A DNA stretch of 64,000 nucleotides from Rathayibacter sp. VKM Ac-2759 (GCF_009834225.1 NZ_CP047176.1:2232001-2296000); one strand, 5' to 3'. Numbered from the stretch's first letter, positions 51,931-61,546 are shown. Numbers and translations: made by a program. The notes: a model not told the origin generated them from the letters alone.

Positions 51931-53447
51931 CGTGCGTCCTCGTTCGGTGCTGTCGTCATCGGTGCCGCTTCGAGCACCGGTGATGCGGTCGCGGGAGCCT
52001 TCTTGCGGCTCTTCGCGTCGTCGGTCTTCGGCTTCCTGGTCTTCTTCGCGGACGTCGGGCCCTTCGGCCTCTCCTCCGCGGGATCCGCGTCCGATCCGCG
52101 CGAGGCGTCGTCCGCGCGGTCGCTGTCGCGGGCGGCGGTCCCGCCGTCGTCGGTGACGACGGGGATGGGTCCGGTGCCCGGCTCGCGTGTCGGATCGTAG
52201 TCGGGATCACGGCGCACGATCACCGTCGAGATGGTTCCGCGGCGGGGATCCGCCTGCTCGGCCTCGAGGATCACGCCGTCGATGCGCGCGACCGCGCCGC
52301 GCTCGGGCAGGCGACCGTAGGCCTTGGTGAGCAGGCCGCCGACGGAGTCGACGTCGTCGTCCTCGAGGTCGAGCTCGAACAGCTCGCCCAGCTCGTCGAC
52401 CGGCAGGCGCGCCGAGACGCGGTAGACGCCGGGCTCGGTCTCCTCGAAGAGGTCCACCTCGCGGTCGTACTCGTCCGAGATGTCGCCGACGAGCTCCTCG
52501 ATGAGGTCCTCGAGCGTGACGAGGCCGGCGATGCCTCCGTACTCGTCGACCACCATCGCGAGGTGGTTCGACTCGAGCTGCATCTGCCGCAGCAGCTCGT
52601 CGGCCTTCATCGACTCGGGCACGAAGAGCGCCGGCCGGGCGAGCTCGGAGACCGCGTCGGCGTCGTCGGGCCGCTCGTAGGTGTGCCGCGCGACGTCGCG
52701 GAGGTAGAGGACCCCCAGGACGTCGTCGACTCCGTCTCCGATCACCGGCAGGCGCGAGATCCCGCGGCTGAGCAGGAGGCCCATGCCCGCGCCGACCGAC
52801 GCCGTCGCCTCGATCGTGACCATGTCGGTCCGGGGCACCATGACCTCGCGGACGAGGGTGTCGTTGAACTCGAAGATCGAGTGGATGAGCGCGCGGTCGT
52901 CCTGCTCGAGGACGTCCTGCTCGGTGGCCTCGTCGACCATGCTGAGCAGCTGCTCCTCGGACGAGAACCCGGCGGAGCGCCCCGTGCCGGGAGTGACGCG
53001 GTTGCCCAGGGCGACCAGACCGTGCGCGACGGGGCCGAGACCGACGCGCAGGACGTGCACGAGCGACGCGCTCGTGCCGAGCACCGCGCGGGCGTGCGCC
53101 CGGCCGACGCTGCGCGGGCTCGAGCCCACGAGCACGAACGAGACGGCCGCCATGATCAGGATCGCGAGGAGCAGCGCCAGCCAGAGCTGCTCGACGACCA
53201 CGACCAGCACGGCGGTCACGAAGACGGCCGCCGTCGTCTCGGCGGCGATCCGCGTGAAGTTGACGACGTTGACGTGGGCGCTGAGGTCGCCGGCGATCGC
53301 CCGCAGCGCCCGCGCGCTCCGCGAGTGGTTCGCCATGTCGAGCACGTCGCTCCGCGAGAGCACGCCGAGGGCGGCGTCGGTCGCCGCGAGCCAGCCGCCG
53401 ACGGCGACGAGGGCGAGCGCGGCGACGAGCAGCTGGAGGGTCAGCAC
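51927..53447 (-). CDS. Hemolysin/CorC family protein (CNNM-like, CBS-pair)
   Basis: The protein has 506 residues from a GTG. N-terminal DUF21 membrane domain with three to four helices (about 1-135), then FEFNDTLVREVMVPRTDMVTIE at the start of a CBS pair (about 195-320), and a CorC_HlyC domain (about 335-415). A charged Lys/Asp-rich tail of about 80 residues follows, which is longer than usual. The family is linked to divalent-cation (Mg/Co) transport or sensing. It lies between ybeY and era, as in many actinobacteria. Confidence 0.92.
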   Translation of the reverse strand: MLTLQLLVAALALVAVGGWLAATDAALGVLSRSDVLDMANHSRSARALRAIAGDLSAHVNVVNFTRIAAETTAAVFVTAVLVVVVEQLWLALLLAILIMAAVSFVLVGSSPRSVGRAHARAVLGTSASLVHVLRVGLGPVAHGLVALGNRVTPGTGRSAGFSSEEQLLSMVDEATEQDVLEQDDRALIHSIFEFNDTLVREVMVPRTDMVTIEATASVGAGMGLLLSRGISRLPVIGDGVDDVLGVLYLRDVARHTYERPDDADAVSELARPALFVPESMKADELLRQMQLESNHLAMVVDEYGGIAGLVTLEDLIEELVGDISDEYDREVDLFEETEPGVYRVSARLPVDELGELFELDLEDDDVDSVGGLLTKAYGRLPERGAVARIDGVILEAEQADPRRGTISTVIVRRDPDYDPTREPGTGPIPVVTDDGGTAARDSDRADDASRGSDADPAEERPKGPTSAKKTRKPKTDDAKSRKKAPATASPVLEAAPMTTAPNEDAR

Positions 53448-53454
53448 GAGCGGC

Positions 53455-53916
53455 CTATCGTCGTCGTTCGCTGATGTGGAAGCCCACGAGGATGTCGCGC
53501 TGGATGCCGAACATCTCGCGCTCCTCCTCGGGCTCGGCGTGGTCGAAGCCCAGCAGGTGCAGGAGACCGTGCGCGGTCAGCAGCTGCAGCTCGTCGAGCA
53601 CCGAGTGCCCGGCGGCCTCGGCCTGCGTCTGCGCCACCTGCGGGCAGAGCACGATGTCGCCGAGGAGCCCGGCCGGCGTCTGCTCGTCCTCGGTCCCCGG
53701 GCGCAGCTCGTCCATCGGGAAGCTGAGCACGTCGGTGGGCCCCGGCTCGTCCATCCACTGGACGTGCAGCTGCTCCATCGCCCCCTCGTCGACCAGCACG
53801 ATCGCGAGTTCGGCGTCGGGGTGCACGTGCAGCGAGTCGAGCGCGTAGCCGGCGAGGCGCAGCAGCGCCGTCTCGTCGACGGGGACGCTCGACTCGTTGT
53901 TGATCTCGATGCTCAC
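53455..53916 (-). CDS. ybeY: Endoribonuclease YbeY
   Basis: The protein has 153 residues. It is a zinc-dependent RNase in 16S rRNA 3'-end maturation and ribosome quality control. The metal motif [11 protein letters not shown] (three His) is intact, preceded by [10 protein letters not shown] and [10 protein letters not shown]. It lies 30 bp downstream of phoH and 8 bp before the CorC-family gene, in the conserved phoH-ybeY-corC-era order. Confidence 0.95.
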   Translation of the reverse strand: MSIEINNESSVPVDETALLRLAGYALDSLHVHPDAELAIVLVDEGAMEQLHVQWMDEPGPTDVLSFPMDELRPGTEDEQTPAGLLGDIVLCPQVAQTQAEAAGHSVLDELQLLTAHGLLHLLGFDHAEPEEEREMFGIQRDILVGFHISERRR

Positions 53917-53946
53917 GGGGTGCGGGATTCCTTCGGTCGGGCGGGG

Positions 53947-55098
53947 TCAGCCGCGGGGTCGCTTGGGCTGGCTGTCGCCGACGGCGCGGGCGGGGCCGCC
54001 CCGCCTCTCGGCTCGGTTCGCGAACTCGCGCGCCTGCTCGCGCTCGAAGTGCTGCGCCTGCTTCTGCTGGTCGTACTCGGTGTAGGCGTCGACGATGCGG
54101 CCGACGAGAGTGTGCCGCACGATGTCCTCACTCGTGAGGCGCGAGAAGTGGATGTCGTCGATGCCGTCGAGCACCCGGGTGACGAGGCGGAGCCCGCTCG
54201 CGCCGGTCGGGAGGTCGACCTGGGTGATGTCCCCCGTGACCACCATCTTCGAGCCGAAGCCCAGCCGCGTCAGGAACATCTTCATCTGCTCCGGAGTCGT
54301 GTTCTGCGCCTCGTCGAGCACGACGAACGAGTTGTTGAGCGTGCGGCCGCGCATGTAGGCGAGGGGCGCGACCTCGATGGTGCCTGCCGCGAGCAGCTTC
54401 GGGACGTTCTCCGGATCCATCATCTCGTTGAGCGCGTCGTACAGCGGGCGGAGGTAGGGGTCGATCTTGTCGGTGAGCGAGCCGGGCAGGTAGCCGAGCC
54501 GCTCCCCCGCCTCGACGGCCGGCCGCGTCAGGATGATGCGGTCGACCTCCTTGCGCTGCAGGGCCTGAACGGCCTTCGCCATCGCGAGGTACGTCTTGCC
54601 CGTGCCTGCGGGGCCGATCCCGAAGACGATCGTGTTCTCGTCGACCGCGTCGACGTACTCGCGCTGGCCGAGCGTCTTGGGGCGGATGCTCTTGCCGCGC
54701 GCGGTCAGGATCGCCTGCCCGAACGCCTCCGCCGGCGACACGGGGCCGCCGTTCTGGAGGATCCGCGCGGATTCGCGTACGCCGTCGGGATCGAGGTCGT
54801 GGCCGCCTGCCGTCATGAGCACCAGTTCTTCCACCAGGCGCGCCGCGGAGGCGACGGGGTCGCGCTCGCCGTCGAGCGTCACCTCGTTGCCGCGCACGTG
54901 CACCCGGACATCGGGGAATCGTCCTTCGACCGCTCGGATGAGGCGGTCCTGAGGTCCGAGGAGGCGCACCATCGCGACTCCGTCGACGGCGATGACGCGG
55001 TGCGCCGGGCCGGTGAGGGGCGGGGTGGCGGCAGGGCCGCCGGGGAGATCGGGAGTCGGAGCTGCCGGGCTGTCGCCCGAGTGGTCAACCGGTGGCAA
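53947..55098 (-). CDS. phoH: PhoH-like ATPase
   Basis: The protein has 383 residues if it starts at the TTG at 55098 (GGAAGG 5 nt upstream), overlapping the HIT gene by 14 bp. An N-terminal KH-like extension (about 30-110) precedes the P-loop domain: FGIGPAGTGKTYLAMAKAV (Walker A), the VVLDEAQNTTPEQM Walker B/DEAQ motif and VVTGDITQVDLP. PhoH is an RNA-associated ATPase commonly next to ybeY. The Pro/Ala-rich first about 30 residues and Arg-rich tail look disordered. Confidence 0.93.
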   Translation of the reverse strand: MPPVDHSGDSPAAPTPDLPGGPAATPPLTGPAHRVIAVDGVAMVRLLGPQDRLIRAVEGRFPDVRVHVRGNEVTLDGERDPVASAARLVEELVLMTAGGHDLDPDGVRESARILQNGGPVSPAEAFGQAILTARGKSIRPKTLGQREYVDAVDENTIVFGIGPAGTGKTYLAMAKAVQALQRKEVDRIILTRPAVEAGERLGYLPGSLTDKIDPYLRPLYDALNEMMDPENVPKLLAAGTIEVAPLAYMRGRTLNNSFVVLDEAQNTTPEQMKMFLTRLGFGSKMVVTGDITQVDLPTGASGLRLVTRVLDGIDDIHFSRLTSEDIVRHTLVGRIVDAYTEYDQQKQAQHFEREQAREFANRAERRGGPARAVGDSQPKRPRG

Positions 55099-55435
55099 GG
55101 GAGCCTTCCGTCAGGTGCCCGCCCAGGACGTGGGCGTGGACGTGGAACACGGTCTGGCCGGCCTGTTCTCCCGAGTTGAAGACGAGGCGGAACTGCCCGC
55201 CCGAGTGGGCGTCGGCGAGCGTCTGCGCGACCGTCACCAGCTCGGCGAGGAGGGAGGGGTCGGCGGCGGCCAGGGCGGCGACGGTCGCGTACTCCTGCGT
55301 CTTGGGGAAGACGAGGAGGTGGACCGGCGCCTTCGGCGCGATGTCGGTGATGGCGAGGATCCGCTCGTTCTCGAACACCACGTCGGCAGGGATCTCTCCC
55401 CGGACGATGCGGGTGAAGACGGTGGGTTCGCTCAT
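55085..55435 (-). CDS. HIT family nucleotide hydrolase
   Basis: The protein has 116 residues. HINT-like histidine-triad protein: TVFTRIVRGEIPADVVFENE start, KAPVHLLVFPK strand and the triad HVHAHVLGG. The reaction is hydrolysis of nucleoside phosphoramidates or adenylates. TACGAT lies 6 nt before the ATG, so there is an internal leaderless promoter within the hrcA-era operon. It overlaps phoH. Confidence 0.93.
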   Translation of the reverse strand: MSEPTVFTRIVRGEIPADVVFENERILAITDIAPKAPVHLLVFPKTQEYATVAALAAADPSLLAELVTVAQTLADAHSGGQFRLVFNSGEQAGQTVFHVHAHVLGGHLTEGSLATG

Positions 55436-55441
55436 GCGTCC

Positions 55442-55447
55442 ATCGTA
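55442..55447 (-). promoter_or_regulatory. Leaderless-type -10 (TACGAT) of the HIT gene
   Basis: TACGAT on the minus strand ends 6 nt before the ATG at 55435. Same hexamer as at dnaG. Confidence 0.45.
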
Positions 55448-55509
55448 AAGGCGGGCACCGTCACGCGGGCGCGCCGTTCGCCGAGGGCGCGCGTCACCGG
55501 CGGCCCGTG

Positions 55510-56244
55510 TCACCAACGGCCCAGGCGGGCCGACAGCACCGCGATGGCGGCCGGTCCGGCCGTCGAGGTGCGCAGCACGGAGTCGCCGAGCGCGACGGCC
55601 TCGGCCCCCGCCTCCTGCAGCGCGCGGAGCTCCTCCGGTGCGATCCCGCCCTCGGGGCCGACCACGAGCACCAGGTCGCGGTCGTCGGGCTCGACCGACG
55701 AGAGCCGTGACGCGGCACCGGGCTCGAGCACGAGGATCCGGGCGGAGGCGGCGCGCTCGACGACACCGCGCAGAGCGACGAGACCCGACACCTCGGGGAC
55801 CCGCGCGCGCAGCGACTGCTTGCTCGCCTCGCGGACGATGCTGCGCCAGCGCTCGCGGCCCTTCTCCTCCTTGCTCCCCGCCCAGCGCGAGACGGAGCGG
55901 GCGGCCTGCCACGGCACGACCTCGTCGACGCCCAGCTCGGTCGCCGCCTGGATCGCGAGCTCGTCGCGATCGCCCTTGGCGAGGGCCTGCACGAGCACGA
56001 GACGGGGCGAGGGGGCGGCCACCTCCTCGATCGAGTCGACGAGCAGCGCGACGCGCGACGCCTCCGCCGACTCGACGGTCGCCGTGGCCACCCGGCCGCG
56101 GCCGTCGCCCACGCGCACCGACTCGCCCGCGCGGAGGCGGCTCACCGTGGCGGCGTGCCGCGCCTCGGCACCGGTCAGCACGAGCCGCCCGCCGCGCACG
56201 AAGTCGCCGGAGTCGAGCGACTCGTCGATGTAGTGGTGCGCCAC
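55510..56244 (-). CDS. rsmE: 16S rRNA m3U1498 methyltransferase
   Basis: The protein has 244 residues. SPOUT-fold enzyme: an N-terminal PUA-like domain (LTGAEARHAATVSRLRAGESV) and a C-terminal knotted SAM site with VLVVGPEGGIAPEEL and ALGDSVLRTSTAGPAAI. It methylates U1498 of 16S rRNA. It lies directly downstream of dnaJ (7-bp gap), the arrangement found in many actinobacteria and firmicutes. Confidence 0.95.
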   Translation of the reverse strand: MAHHYIDESLDSGDFVRGGRLVLTGAEARHAATVSRLRAGESVRVGDGRGRVATATVESAEASRVALLVDSIEEVAAPSPRLVLVQALAKGDRDELAIQAATELGVDEVVPWQAARSVSRWAGSKEEKGRERWRSIVREASKQSLRARVPEVSGLVALRGVVERAASARILVLEPGAASRLSSVEPDDRDLVLVVGPEGGIAPEELRALQEAGAEAVALGDSVLRTSTAGPAAIAVLSARLGRW

Positions 56245-56251
56245 GCCGGTC

Positions 56252-57361
56252 TCAGCCGAGGAAGCGGTCGCGGAGCTTGGAGAACAGCCCCTGCTGGAAG
56301 TGGGTCAGCGCCGGCTTCTGAGGCTTGTAGTGCTTCGCGAACTCCTGCACGAGCTCCCGCTCGCGGTGGCCGAGCTTGGTCGGCGTGACGACCTGGATGC
56401 CGATGCGCAGGTCGCCGCGCCCGTTGCCGCGCAGGCGCGTGACTCCGCGGCCCTTGATCGTGACGATCTCGGTGCTCTGCGTGCCCGGCTTGACCTCGAT
56501 CTCGATGTCGCCGTCGAGGGCGGCGAGAGTCGCCGTGGAGCCGAGGATCGCATCCGTCATCTGCACCTCGAGGGTGCAGAGCAGGTCGTCGCCGTTGCGG
56601 CTGAAGACGTCGTGGTGCTTGACCTTGATCTCGAGGTAGAGGTCGCCGTTGGGTCCTCCGGCGGGGCCGACCTCGCCGCTGCCCGGCATCTGCAGGCGGA
56701 GGCCCGTGTCGACGCCCGCGGGGACGTCGACGGGGATCGTGCGGCGCGCGCGGACGCGGCCCTGGCCCTGGCAGGTGGAGCACGGAGTCGCGATGACGGT
56801 GCCGTAGCCGCGGCAGGTCCCGCAGGGGCTGGCCGTCATCACGTTGCCCAGCAGCGAGCGCACGGTGCGCTGGATCTGGCCGGAGCCGTGGCAGATGTCG
56901 CAGGTGACGGGCGACGTGCCCGGCTGGCAGCACGAGCCGTTGCAGGTCTCGCACAGCACGGCGGTGTCGACCTCGAGGTCGCGGTGGGTGCCGAAGATGA
57001 CCTCGTCGAGCGAGACCTCGACCCGCAGCAGCGCGTCCTGGCCGCGCTCGCGACGCGACCGCGGACCCCGAGACGAGCCCTGCGCGCCCTGGCCGAAGAA
57101 CGTCTCGAAGATGTCGCCGAACCCGCCGAAGCCCTGCGCGCCTCCCCCGAAGCCCTCCTGCGGACCGCGGTCGTACTGCTGGCGCTGCTGCGCGTCGCTC
57201 AGGACGTCGTAGGCGTGGGTGACGAGCTTGAAGCGCTCGGACGCGTCGGCGCTGGGATTGACGTCGGGGTGCAGTTCGCGAGCGAGGCGGCGGTACGCCT
57301 TCTTGATCTCGTCGGCGGAGGCGTCGCGGGCGACGCCCAGCACTTCGTAGTGATCGGCCAC
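56252..57361 (-). CDS. dnaJ: Chaperone protein DnaJ
   Basis: The protein has 369 residues from the GTG at 57361 (AAGGA upstream). J-domain with HPD (residues about 31-33), a Gly/Phe-rich linker, and the zinc domain with [16 protein letters not shown] and CSTCQGQG. The first repeat reads CETCNGSC rather than CxxCxGxG. C-terminal substrate-binding beta domains follow. It follows hrcA, so heat induction through CIRCE/HrcA is expected. This is the DnaJ2-type copy outside the dnaK operon. Confidence 0.95.
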   Translation of the reverse strand: MADHYEVLGVARDASADEIKKAYRRLARELHPDVNPSADASERFKLVTHAYDVLSDAQQRQQYDRGPQEGFGGGAQGFGGFGDIFETFFGQGAQGSSRGPRSRRERGQDALLRVEVSLDEVIFGTHRDLEVDTAVLCETCNGSCCQPGTSPVTCDICHGSGQIQRTVRSLLGNVMTASPCGTCRGYGTVIATPCSTCQGQGRVRARRTIPVDVPAGVDTGLRLQMPGSGEVGPAGGPNGDLYLEIKVKHHDVFSRNGDDLLCTLEVQMTDAILGSTATLAALDGDIEIEVKPGTQSTEIVTIKGRGVTRLRGNGRGDLRIGIQVVTPTKLGHRERELVQEFAKHYKPQKPALTHFQQGLFSKLRDRFLG

Positions 57362-57446
57362 AGGTGGCTTCGTCCTTCGTTCGTGGGTCGGTGCGCCGGG
57401 CACGGCGGACCTGGCGGGAGCCGGAGGGACCGGCGGAGGATCGGGG

Positions 57447-58469
57447 TCACTCCTCGCCGAGGAGGCGGGAGAGGTAGCGGGCGACGGCTCTGACCGCCGC
57501 GATGTTGCCGGAGTAGTCCATCCGGATCGGACCGAGGACGCCGAGGCGCGAGACCTGGCCGCCCGCGGTGTTGTAGCCGCTGGTGAGGACGGAGGTCTCC
57601 TGGAGGCCGAACGGCGCGTTCTCGCGGCCGATGCGGACGGAGATGCCGCGCGGGTCGGGGGTCATCTCGGCGAAGAGGCGCAGCAGCTCGACCTGCTCCT
57701 CGATCGCCTCGAGGACGGGGTAGATGCTCCCCGAGAAGTCCTCCTCGGTGCGCACCAGGTTCGCCGCGCCGGCCATCACCAGGCGGTCCTGCCGATTGGC
57801 GCCGACCTGCTCGAGCAGCGTCTGCACGATCGGGGTGAGCGTCTCGCGCCGCTCGGGAGCGAACTTCTCGGCGGCCGTCCGGAGCGTCTCGGCGGCGGCC
57901 TGGAGGCCCAGGCCGAGCACGGCGGTGTTGAGCTTCGCCCGGATCTCGCCGAGGAGCTCGTCGTCGACGTCGGCCGGAGTCTCGAGCACGCGCTGGTCGA
58001 CCCGGCCGGTGTCGGTGATCAGCACCGAGAGCAGGCGCCGCGGCGCGAGCGCGACCAGCTCGACGTGGCGGATGCGGGCGGCCCCGAACGACGGGTACTG
58101 CACGAGGGCGACGCTGTTCGTCAGCTGCGAGAGCAGCCGCACGGTCTTCACGAGGACCTCGTCGAGATCGGGGCTCTGGCCGAGGAAGGTCTCGATGGCC
58201 TGCCGCTGGGCCGCGGTCAGCGGGCGCAGATCGGTCAGCTGGTCGACGAAGAGGCGGTAGCCCTTGTCGGTGGGCACGCGGCCGGAGGAGGTGTGCGGGG
58301 CCGCGATGAGCTCCTCCTCCTCGAGCTGCGCCATCTCGTTGCGGATGGTCGCCGCCGAGACCCCGAACGCGTGGCGCTCGACGATCGACTTCGAGCCGAC
58401 CGGCTCGCGATGCGCGACGTAGTCCTGCACGATCACGCGCAGCACCTGGAGACCCCGCTCCGTCACCAT
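57447..58469 (-). CDS. hrcA: Heat-inducible transcription repressor HrcA
   Basis: The protein has 340 residues from the ATG at 58469. N-terminal winged HTH ([26 protein letters not shown]...[15 protein letters not shown]), a GAF-like middle and the C-terminal [25 protein letters not shown]. It represses its own operon by binding the CIRCE element found 46 bp upstream. A frame extension to 58541 would run into CIRCE and is rejected. Confidence 0.95.
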   Translation of the reverse strand: MVTERGLQVLRVIVQDYVAHREPVGSKSIVERHAFGVSAATIRNEMAQLEEEELIAAPHTSSGRVPTDKGYRLFVDQLTDLRPLTAAQRQAIETFLGQSPDLDEVLVKTVRLLSQLTNSVALVQYPSFGAARIRHVELVALAPRRLLSVLITDTGRVDQRVLETPADVDDELLGEIRAKLNTAVLGLGLQAAAETLRTAAEKFAPERRETLTPIVQTLLEQVGANRQDRLVMAGAANLVRTEEDFSGSIYPVLEAIEEQVELLRLFAEMTPDPRGISVRIGRENAPFGLQETSVLTSGYNTAGGQVSRLGVLGPIRMDYSGNIAAVRAVARYLSRLLGEE

Positions 58470-58514
58470 GCGATCGACCTCCCGTCGGGCTCCGCCTGCA
58501 CCTCGTCGCAGCTC

Positions 58515-58541
58515 CTGGCACTCCGCGACAATGAGTGCCAA
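58515..58541. promoter_or_regulatory. CIRCE element (HrcA operator)
   Basis: CTGGCACTC, nine bases, GAGTGCCAA. It matches the TTAGCACTC-N9-GAGTGCTAA consensus at 7 of 9 positions in one arm and 8 of 9 in the other. Confidence 0.92.
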
Positions 58542-58546
58542 TCATA
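58541..58546 (-). promoter_or_regulatory. -10 (TATGAT) of the hrcA operon
   Basis: TATGAT on the minus strand abuts CIRCE, so HrcA would cover the transcription start. Confidence 0.55.
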
Positions 58547-58723
58547 CCCGCGCGCGAGGGGGTGAGGACGGGGTTGCCTCCTCATCGGCGTGGTGCTCGC
58601 TCATTGCCCGCGGGCGGCGGCGGCAGTACCGTGAGCGCGCGGTCGGAGGCGGTCGACGCGCGGCCGGCCGGTGCGCACGTCGATCGACGCGCGCCGGAGC
58701 GCGTCTTCTCGAGAGGAAAGGCC

Positions 58724-59119
58724 ATGTCACTCCCCGAGTCCGGTCCGTCGCCGGAGCCCGCACCCCGCCCCACCGCCCCCGCTCCGCTGACCGAGTCGGA
58801 GGACCGCCAGTGGGCGTCGTTCGCCCACCTCGGCGGCATCCTGTCCTTCCTCCCCTCGCTCATCATCTGGCTCGTCTTCAAGGAGCGCGGCCGGTTCACG
58901 GAGGAGGAGGCGAAGGAGGCGCTGAACTTCCAGATCACGCTGCTGGGCGTCCACGTGATCGCCTGGATCCTCTCGGCGACGCTCGTCGGGGCGATCGTCG
59001 GCATCCCGCTCGACCTGGCGGCCTGGGTCGTCTCGATCGTGTTCTCGATCCTCGGATTCCTGAAGGCGAAGGACGGGACCCCCTACCGGTACCCGTTCGC
59101 CGTCCGACTCATCAAGTAG
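58724..59119 (+). CDS. DUF4870 membrane protein, first copy
   Basis: The protein has 131 residues; AGGAAAGG precedes the ATG. Pro-rich N-terminus, then WASFAHLGGILSFLPSLIIWLVFKERG (helix 1), EEEAKEALNFQITLLGVHVIAW (helix 2) and two more helices, ending YRYPFAVRLIK. This is the Tic20-like DUF4870 pattern. Function unknown; a small inner-membrane protein. It is followed 89 bp downstream by a paralogue, indicating a local duplication. Confidence 0.85.
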   Translation: MSLPESGPSPEPAPRPTAPAPLTESEDRQWASFAHLGGILSFLPSLIIWLVFKERGRFTEEEAKEALNFQITLLGVHVIAWILSATLVGAIVGIPLDLAAWVVSIVFSILGFLKAKDGTPYRYPFAVRLIK

Positions 59120-59208
59120 GACGACTCGCCGGACGCTCGTGCATGCCACGATGGACGCCGAGCGCTCGGGGTCGCCCGAGGCTCAGACCTCGGAAACGGA
59201 GACCTCTC

Positions 59209-59583
59209 ATGTCGGCCACCCCTCCCCCGCCCCCCGCCTACGGGACTCCCGCGCCGCCGCTCAACCCGGCGGACGAGAAGACCTGGGCGATCGTGACCCA
59301 CGTGCTCGGCATCTTCTTCAGCTTCCTGCCGTCGCTGATCGTGTTCCTGGTGTTCAAGGGCCGCGGGCCGTTCCTCGAGGCGCACGCGAAGTCGGCGCTC
59401 AACTTCCACCTGACGACGCTCATCGCCTACGTCGCGGGCACGATCCTGACCTTCGTGTTCGTCGGCGTGATCGTGTTCTTCGTCGTGCCGATCCTGGTCA
59501 TCATCTTCGGGATCATCGCCGCGGTGCGGGCGAGCGCGGGCGAGTACTACACGTACCCGCTGAGCATCCCGTTCTTCAAGTAG
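59209..59583 (+). CDS. DUF4870 membrane protein, second copy
   Basis: The protein has 124 residues. Same layout as the preceding gene: Pro-rich start, WAIVTHVLGIFFSFLPSLIVFLVF, EAHAKSALNFHLTTLIAY, two hydrophobic helices and YTYPLSIPFFK. Helices 3-4 are more aliphatic than in the first copy, so the two have diverged. A long structured terminator follows. Confidence 0.85.
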   Translation: MSATPPPPPAYGTPAPPLNPADEKTWAIVTHVLGIFFSFLPSLIVFLVFKGRGPFLEAHAKSALNFHLTTLIAYVAGTILTFVFVGVIVFFVVPILVIIFGIIAAVRASAGEYYTYPLSIPFFK

Positions 59584-59599
59584 GAACGTCCGCGCAAGA

Positions 59600-59653
59600 A
59601 AGGCCGGAAGCCCCGTTCCTCCCGAAGTCTCGGGATCCGGGGATTCCGGCCTT
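59600..59653. terminator. Bidirectional terminator between DUF4870 and hemW
   Basis: AAGGCCGGAA-g-CCCC (59600-59614) pairs with GGGG-a-TTCCGGCCTT (59639-59653). The loop contains a further CCCGA/TCGGG stem. On the minus strand the stem ends in CCTTTCTTG, a T-rich tail suited to hemW. Confidence 0.8.
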
Positions 59654-59664
59654 GCTTGTGAGCC

Positions 59665-60891
59665 TCAGCCGTCTGTGAGGCGGCGGACGACCGCGTCGGC
59701 CAGCAGGCGGCCGCGCAGCGTCAGCACGATGCGGCCCTGCAGGGCGGCGCGGCCGTCCACGAGACCGTCGGCGATGAGACCCGCGACCTCGCGCCGATGC
59801 CCGGGGTCGACCGCGTCGAGCGGCAGCCCGTCGGACAGCCGCGATCGCAGTAGGACGTCCTCGACCCGCCGCGTCCCGGCGTCGAGCGTCTCGCGCCCGG
59901 CCGCCGGCGAGTCTCCCGCGCGGAGGCGGTCGGCGTAGGCCGCCGGGTGCTTCACGTTCCACCAGCGCACGCCGCCGACGTGGCTGTGCGCGCCCGGTCC
60001 GACGCCCCACCAGTCGTGGCCGAGCCAGTACGACAGGTTGTGCCGCGAGCGGTGCGCGTCGTCGCGGGCCCAGTTGCTCACCTCGTACCAGGAGTAGCCG
60101 GCGGCGGCGAGGCGCGCGTCGGCCAGCTCGTACATGTCGGCGGTGAGGTCGTCGTCCGGAGTCGCGACCTCGCCCCGGCGGATCTGCCGGGCGAGCTTGG
60201 TGCCGTCCTCGACGATCAGCGCGTAGGCCGAGAGGTGATCGGGGCGGTTCGCGAGGGCGGAGTCGAGCGAGCGCTCCCAGTCGGCGAGCGACTCCCCGGG
60301 CGTGCCGTAGATCAGGTCGAGGCTGACCTGCAGGCCGGCCTCGCGCGCCCACTGCACCACGAGCGGCACGCGCTCGGGATCGTGGGTGCGCTCGAGAGTC
60401 GCCAGCACGTGCGGGACGGCCGACTGCATGCCGAAGCTGACTCGGGTGAAGCCGGCGTCGGCCAGTGTGCGGAGGTAGGCGGCGTCGACCGAGTCGGGAT
60501 TCGCCTCCGTCGTGATCTCAGCGCCGTCGGCGATGCCGAAGCTCGCACGGAGCCCGTCGAGCATGCGCACGAGATCGCCCGCGGGCAGGAGCGTCGGGGT
60601 GCCGCCTCCGAAGAACACCGTCGCGGCCGGGCGGCGGGGCAGGCCGGCCGACTCGAGCACGGAGGCGCCGAGCACCATCTCGCCGATCGCCTGGTCGGCG
60701 TAGTCCTGCTGCTTCGCGCCGCGCAGCTCCGTCGCCGTGTAGGTGTTGAAGTCGCAGTAGCCGCAGCGCACCCGGCAGAACGGCACGTGCACGTAGAGAC
60801 CGAGGTCGCGCTGCTCGACCCCCTCGGCGACGGACGCGGGCAGGAGGCCGTCGAGCGGGGCCGGATCGGCGAGCGGGAGGGCGCTGCCCAC
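59665..60891 (-). CDS. hemW: Heme chaperone HemW (radical SAM)
   Basis: The protein has 408 residues from the GTG at 60891; frame upstream is unlikely because it overlaps the DUF1990 gene. Radical-SAM cluster CRVRCGYCDF (CX3CX2C), FFGGGTPTLL and VSFGMQSAVPHVLATLERTH are typical of HemW. The C-terminal HemN-like domain ends LTLRGRLLADAVVRRL. The extra Cys typical of coproporphyrinogen dehydrogenase HemN after CX3CX2C is replaced by Phe (CGYCDF), supporting the chaperone assignment. It commonly lies next to lepA, here separated by two genes. Confidence 0.93.
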   Translation of the reverse strand: MGSALPLADPAPLDGLLPASVAEGVEQRDLGLYVHVPFCRVRCGYCDFNTYTATELRGAKQQDYADQAIGEMVLGASVLESAGLPRRPAATVFFGGGTPTLLPAGDLVRMLDGLRASFGIADGAEITTEANPDSVDAAYLRTLADAGFTRVSFGMQSAVPHVLATLERTHDPERVPLVVQWAREAGLQVSLDLIYGTPGESLADWERSLDSALANRPDHLSAYALIVEDGTKLARQIRRGEVATPDDDLTADMYELADARLAAAGYSWYEVSNWARDDAHRSRHNLSYWLGHDWWGVGPGAHSHVGGVRWWNVKHPAAYADRLRAGDSPAAGRETLDAGTRRVEDVLLRSRLSDGLPLDAVDPGHRREVAGLIADGLVDGRAALQGRIVLTLRGRLLADAVVRRLTDG

Positions 60892-60892
60892 G

Positions 60893-61546
60893 TCAGCTGA
60901 CGCGCGCCGGCAGCAGGGCGCGCAGGTACTTCTTGACCTGGCGCTTCTGCACGGCGCGCAGCACGGGGGTGCCGAGGCGGTAGAGGCGGGTGGAGGGGCG
61001 CGAGAACACGCGGATGACGAGCCAGACGGAGTCGTCGGCGCGCTTCTCGACGACGAACGACTCCTCGCCGCTCTCGGGGTGGCCCTCGAGAGTGCCGTAC
61101 GCGAAGCCGACCTGGTCGGGCTCGTCGACGACGTAGACGACACGCACCGGGGCGTCGACCGTGCGACCGAGGAGGGTGACCTTGAGCACCGCGGTGACGC
61201 CCGCGGTGATGTACGGCGTGCCGTCGGGAGCGAAGTGCTCCTCCGTCGGGCGGCTCGCGAGGTCGATCGGGGTGCCGGCGGAGTCGAAGTTGACCCCCGT
61301 GTACTGCACGCCGCTGCCGCTCGTGATGTCGGTGACCGCGATGCCGCTGCCGCGCTGCACGCCCCACGTCATCAGCGACGCGGTCGTGATGGCGAAGCGC
61401 TCGGCACCGGAGCCGAGGCGGGCCTCGAAGCGCTCGGCCGTGAATCCGTCCGGCGGGTACTCGAGGAGGTCCGGCGCGAGGGTCCCGCCGACCGCCGCGT
61501 AGGTGACCTGCGGCTGCCCCTCGAAGCTCGAGCGTCGGATGCTCAC
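60893..61546 (-). CDS. DUF1990 family protein
   Basis: The protein has 217 residues from the GTG at 61546 (AGGAG 7 nt upstream). DUF1990 signature: VTYAAVGGTLAP and PPDGFTAERFEARLGSGAERF, a central strand-rich region, then VGFAYGTLEGHPESGEESFVVE and a basic C-terminus RQVKKYLRALLPARVS. Function unknown. It ends 1 bp before the hemW start, so cotranscription is likely. Confidence 0.85.
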   Translation of the reverse strand: MSIRRSSFEGQPQVTYAAVGGTLAPDLLEYPPDGFTAERFEARLGSGAERFAITTASLMTWGVQRGSGIAVTDITSGSGVQYTGVNFDSAGTPIDLASRPTEEHFAPDGTPYITAGVTAVLKVTLLGRTVDAPVRVVYVVDEPDQVGFAYGTLEGHPESGEESFVVEKRADDSVWLVIRVFSRPSTRLYRLGTPVLRAVQKRQVKKYLRALLPARVS

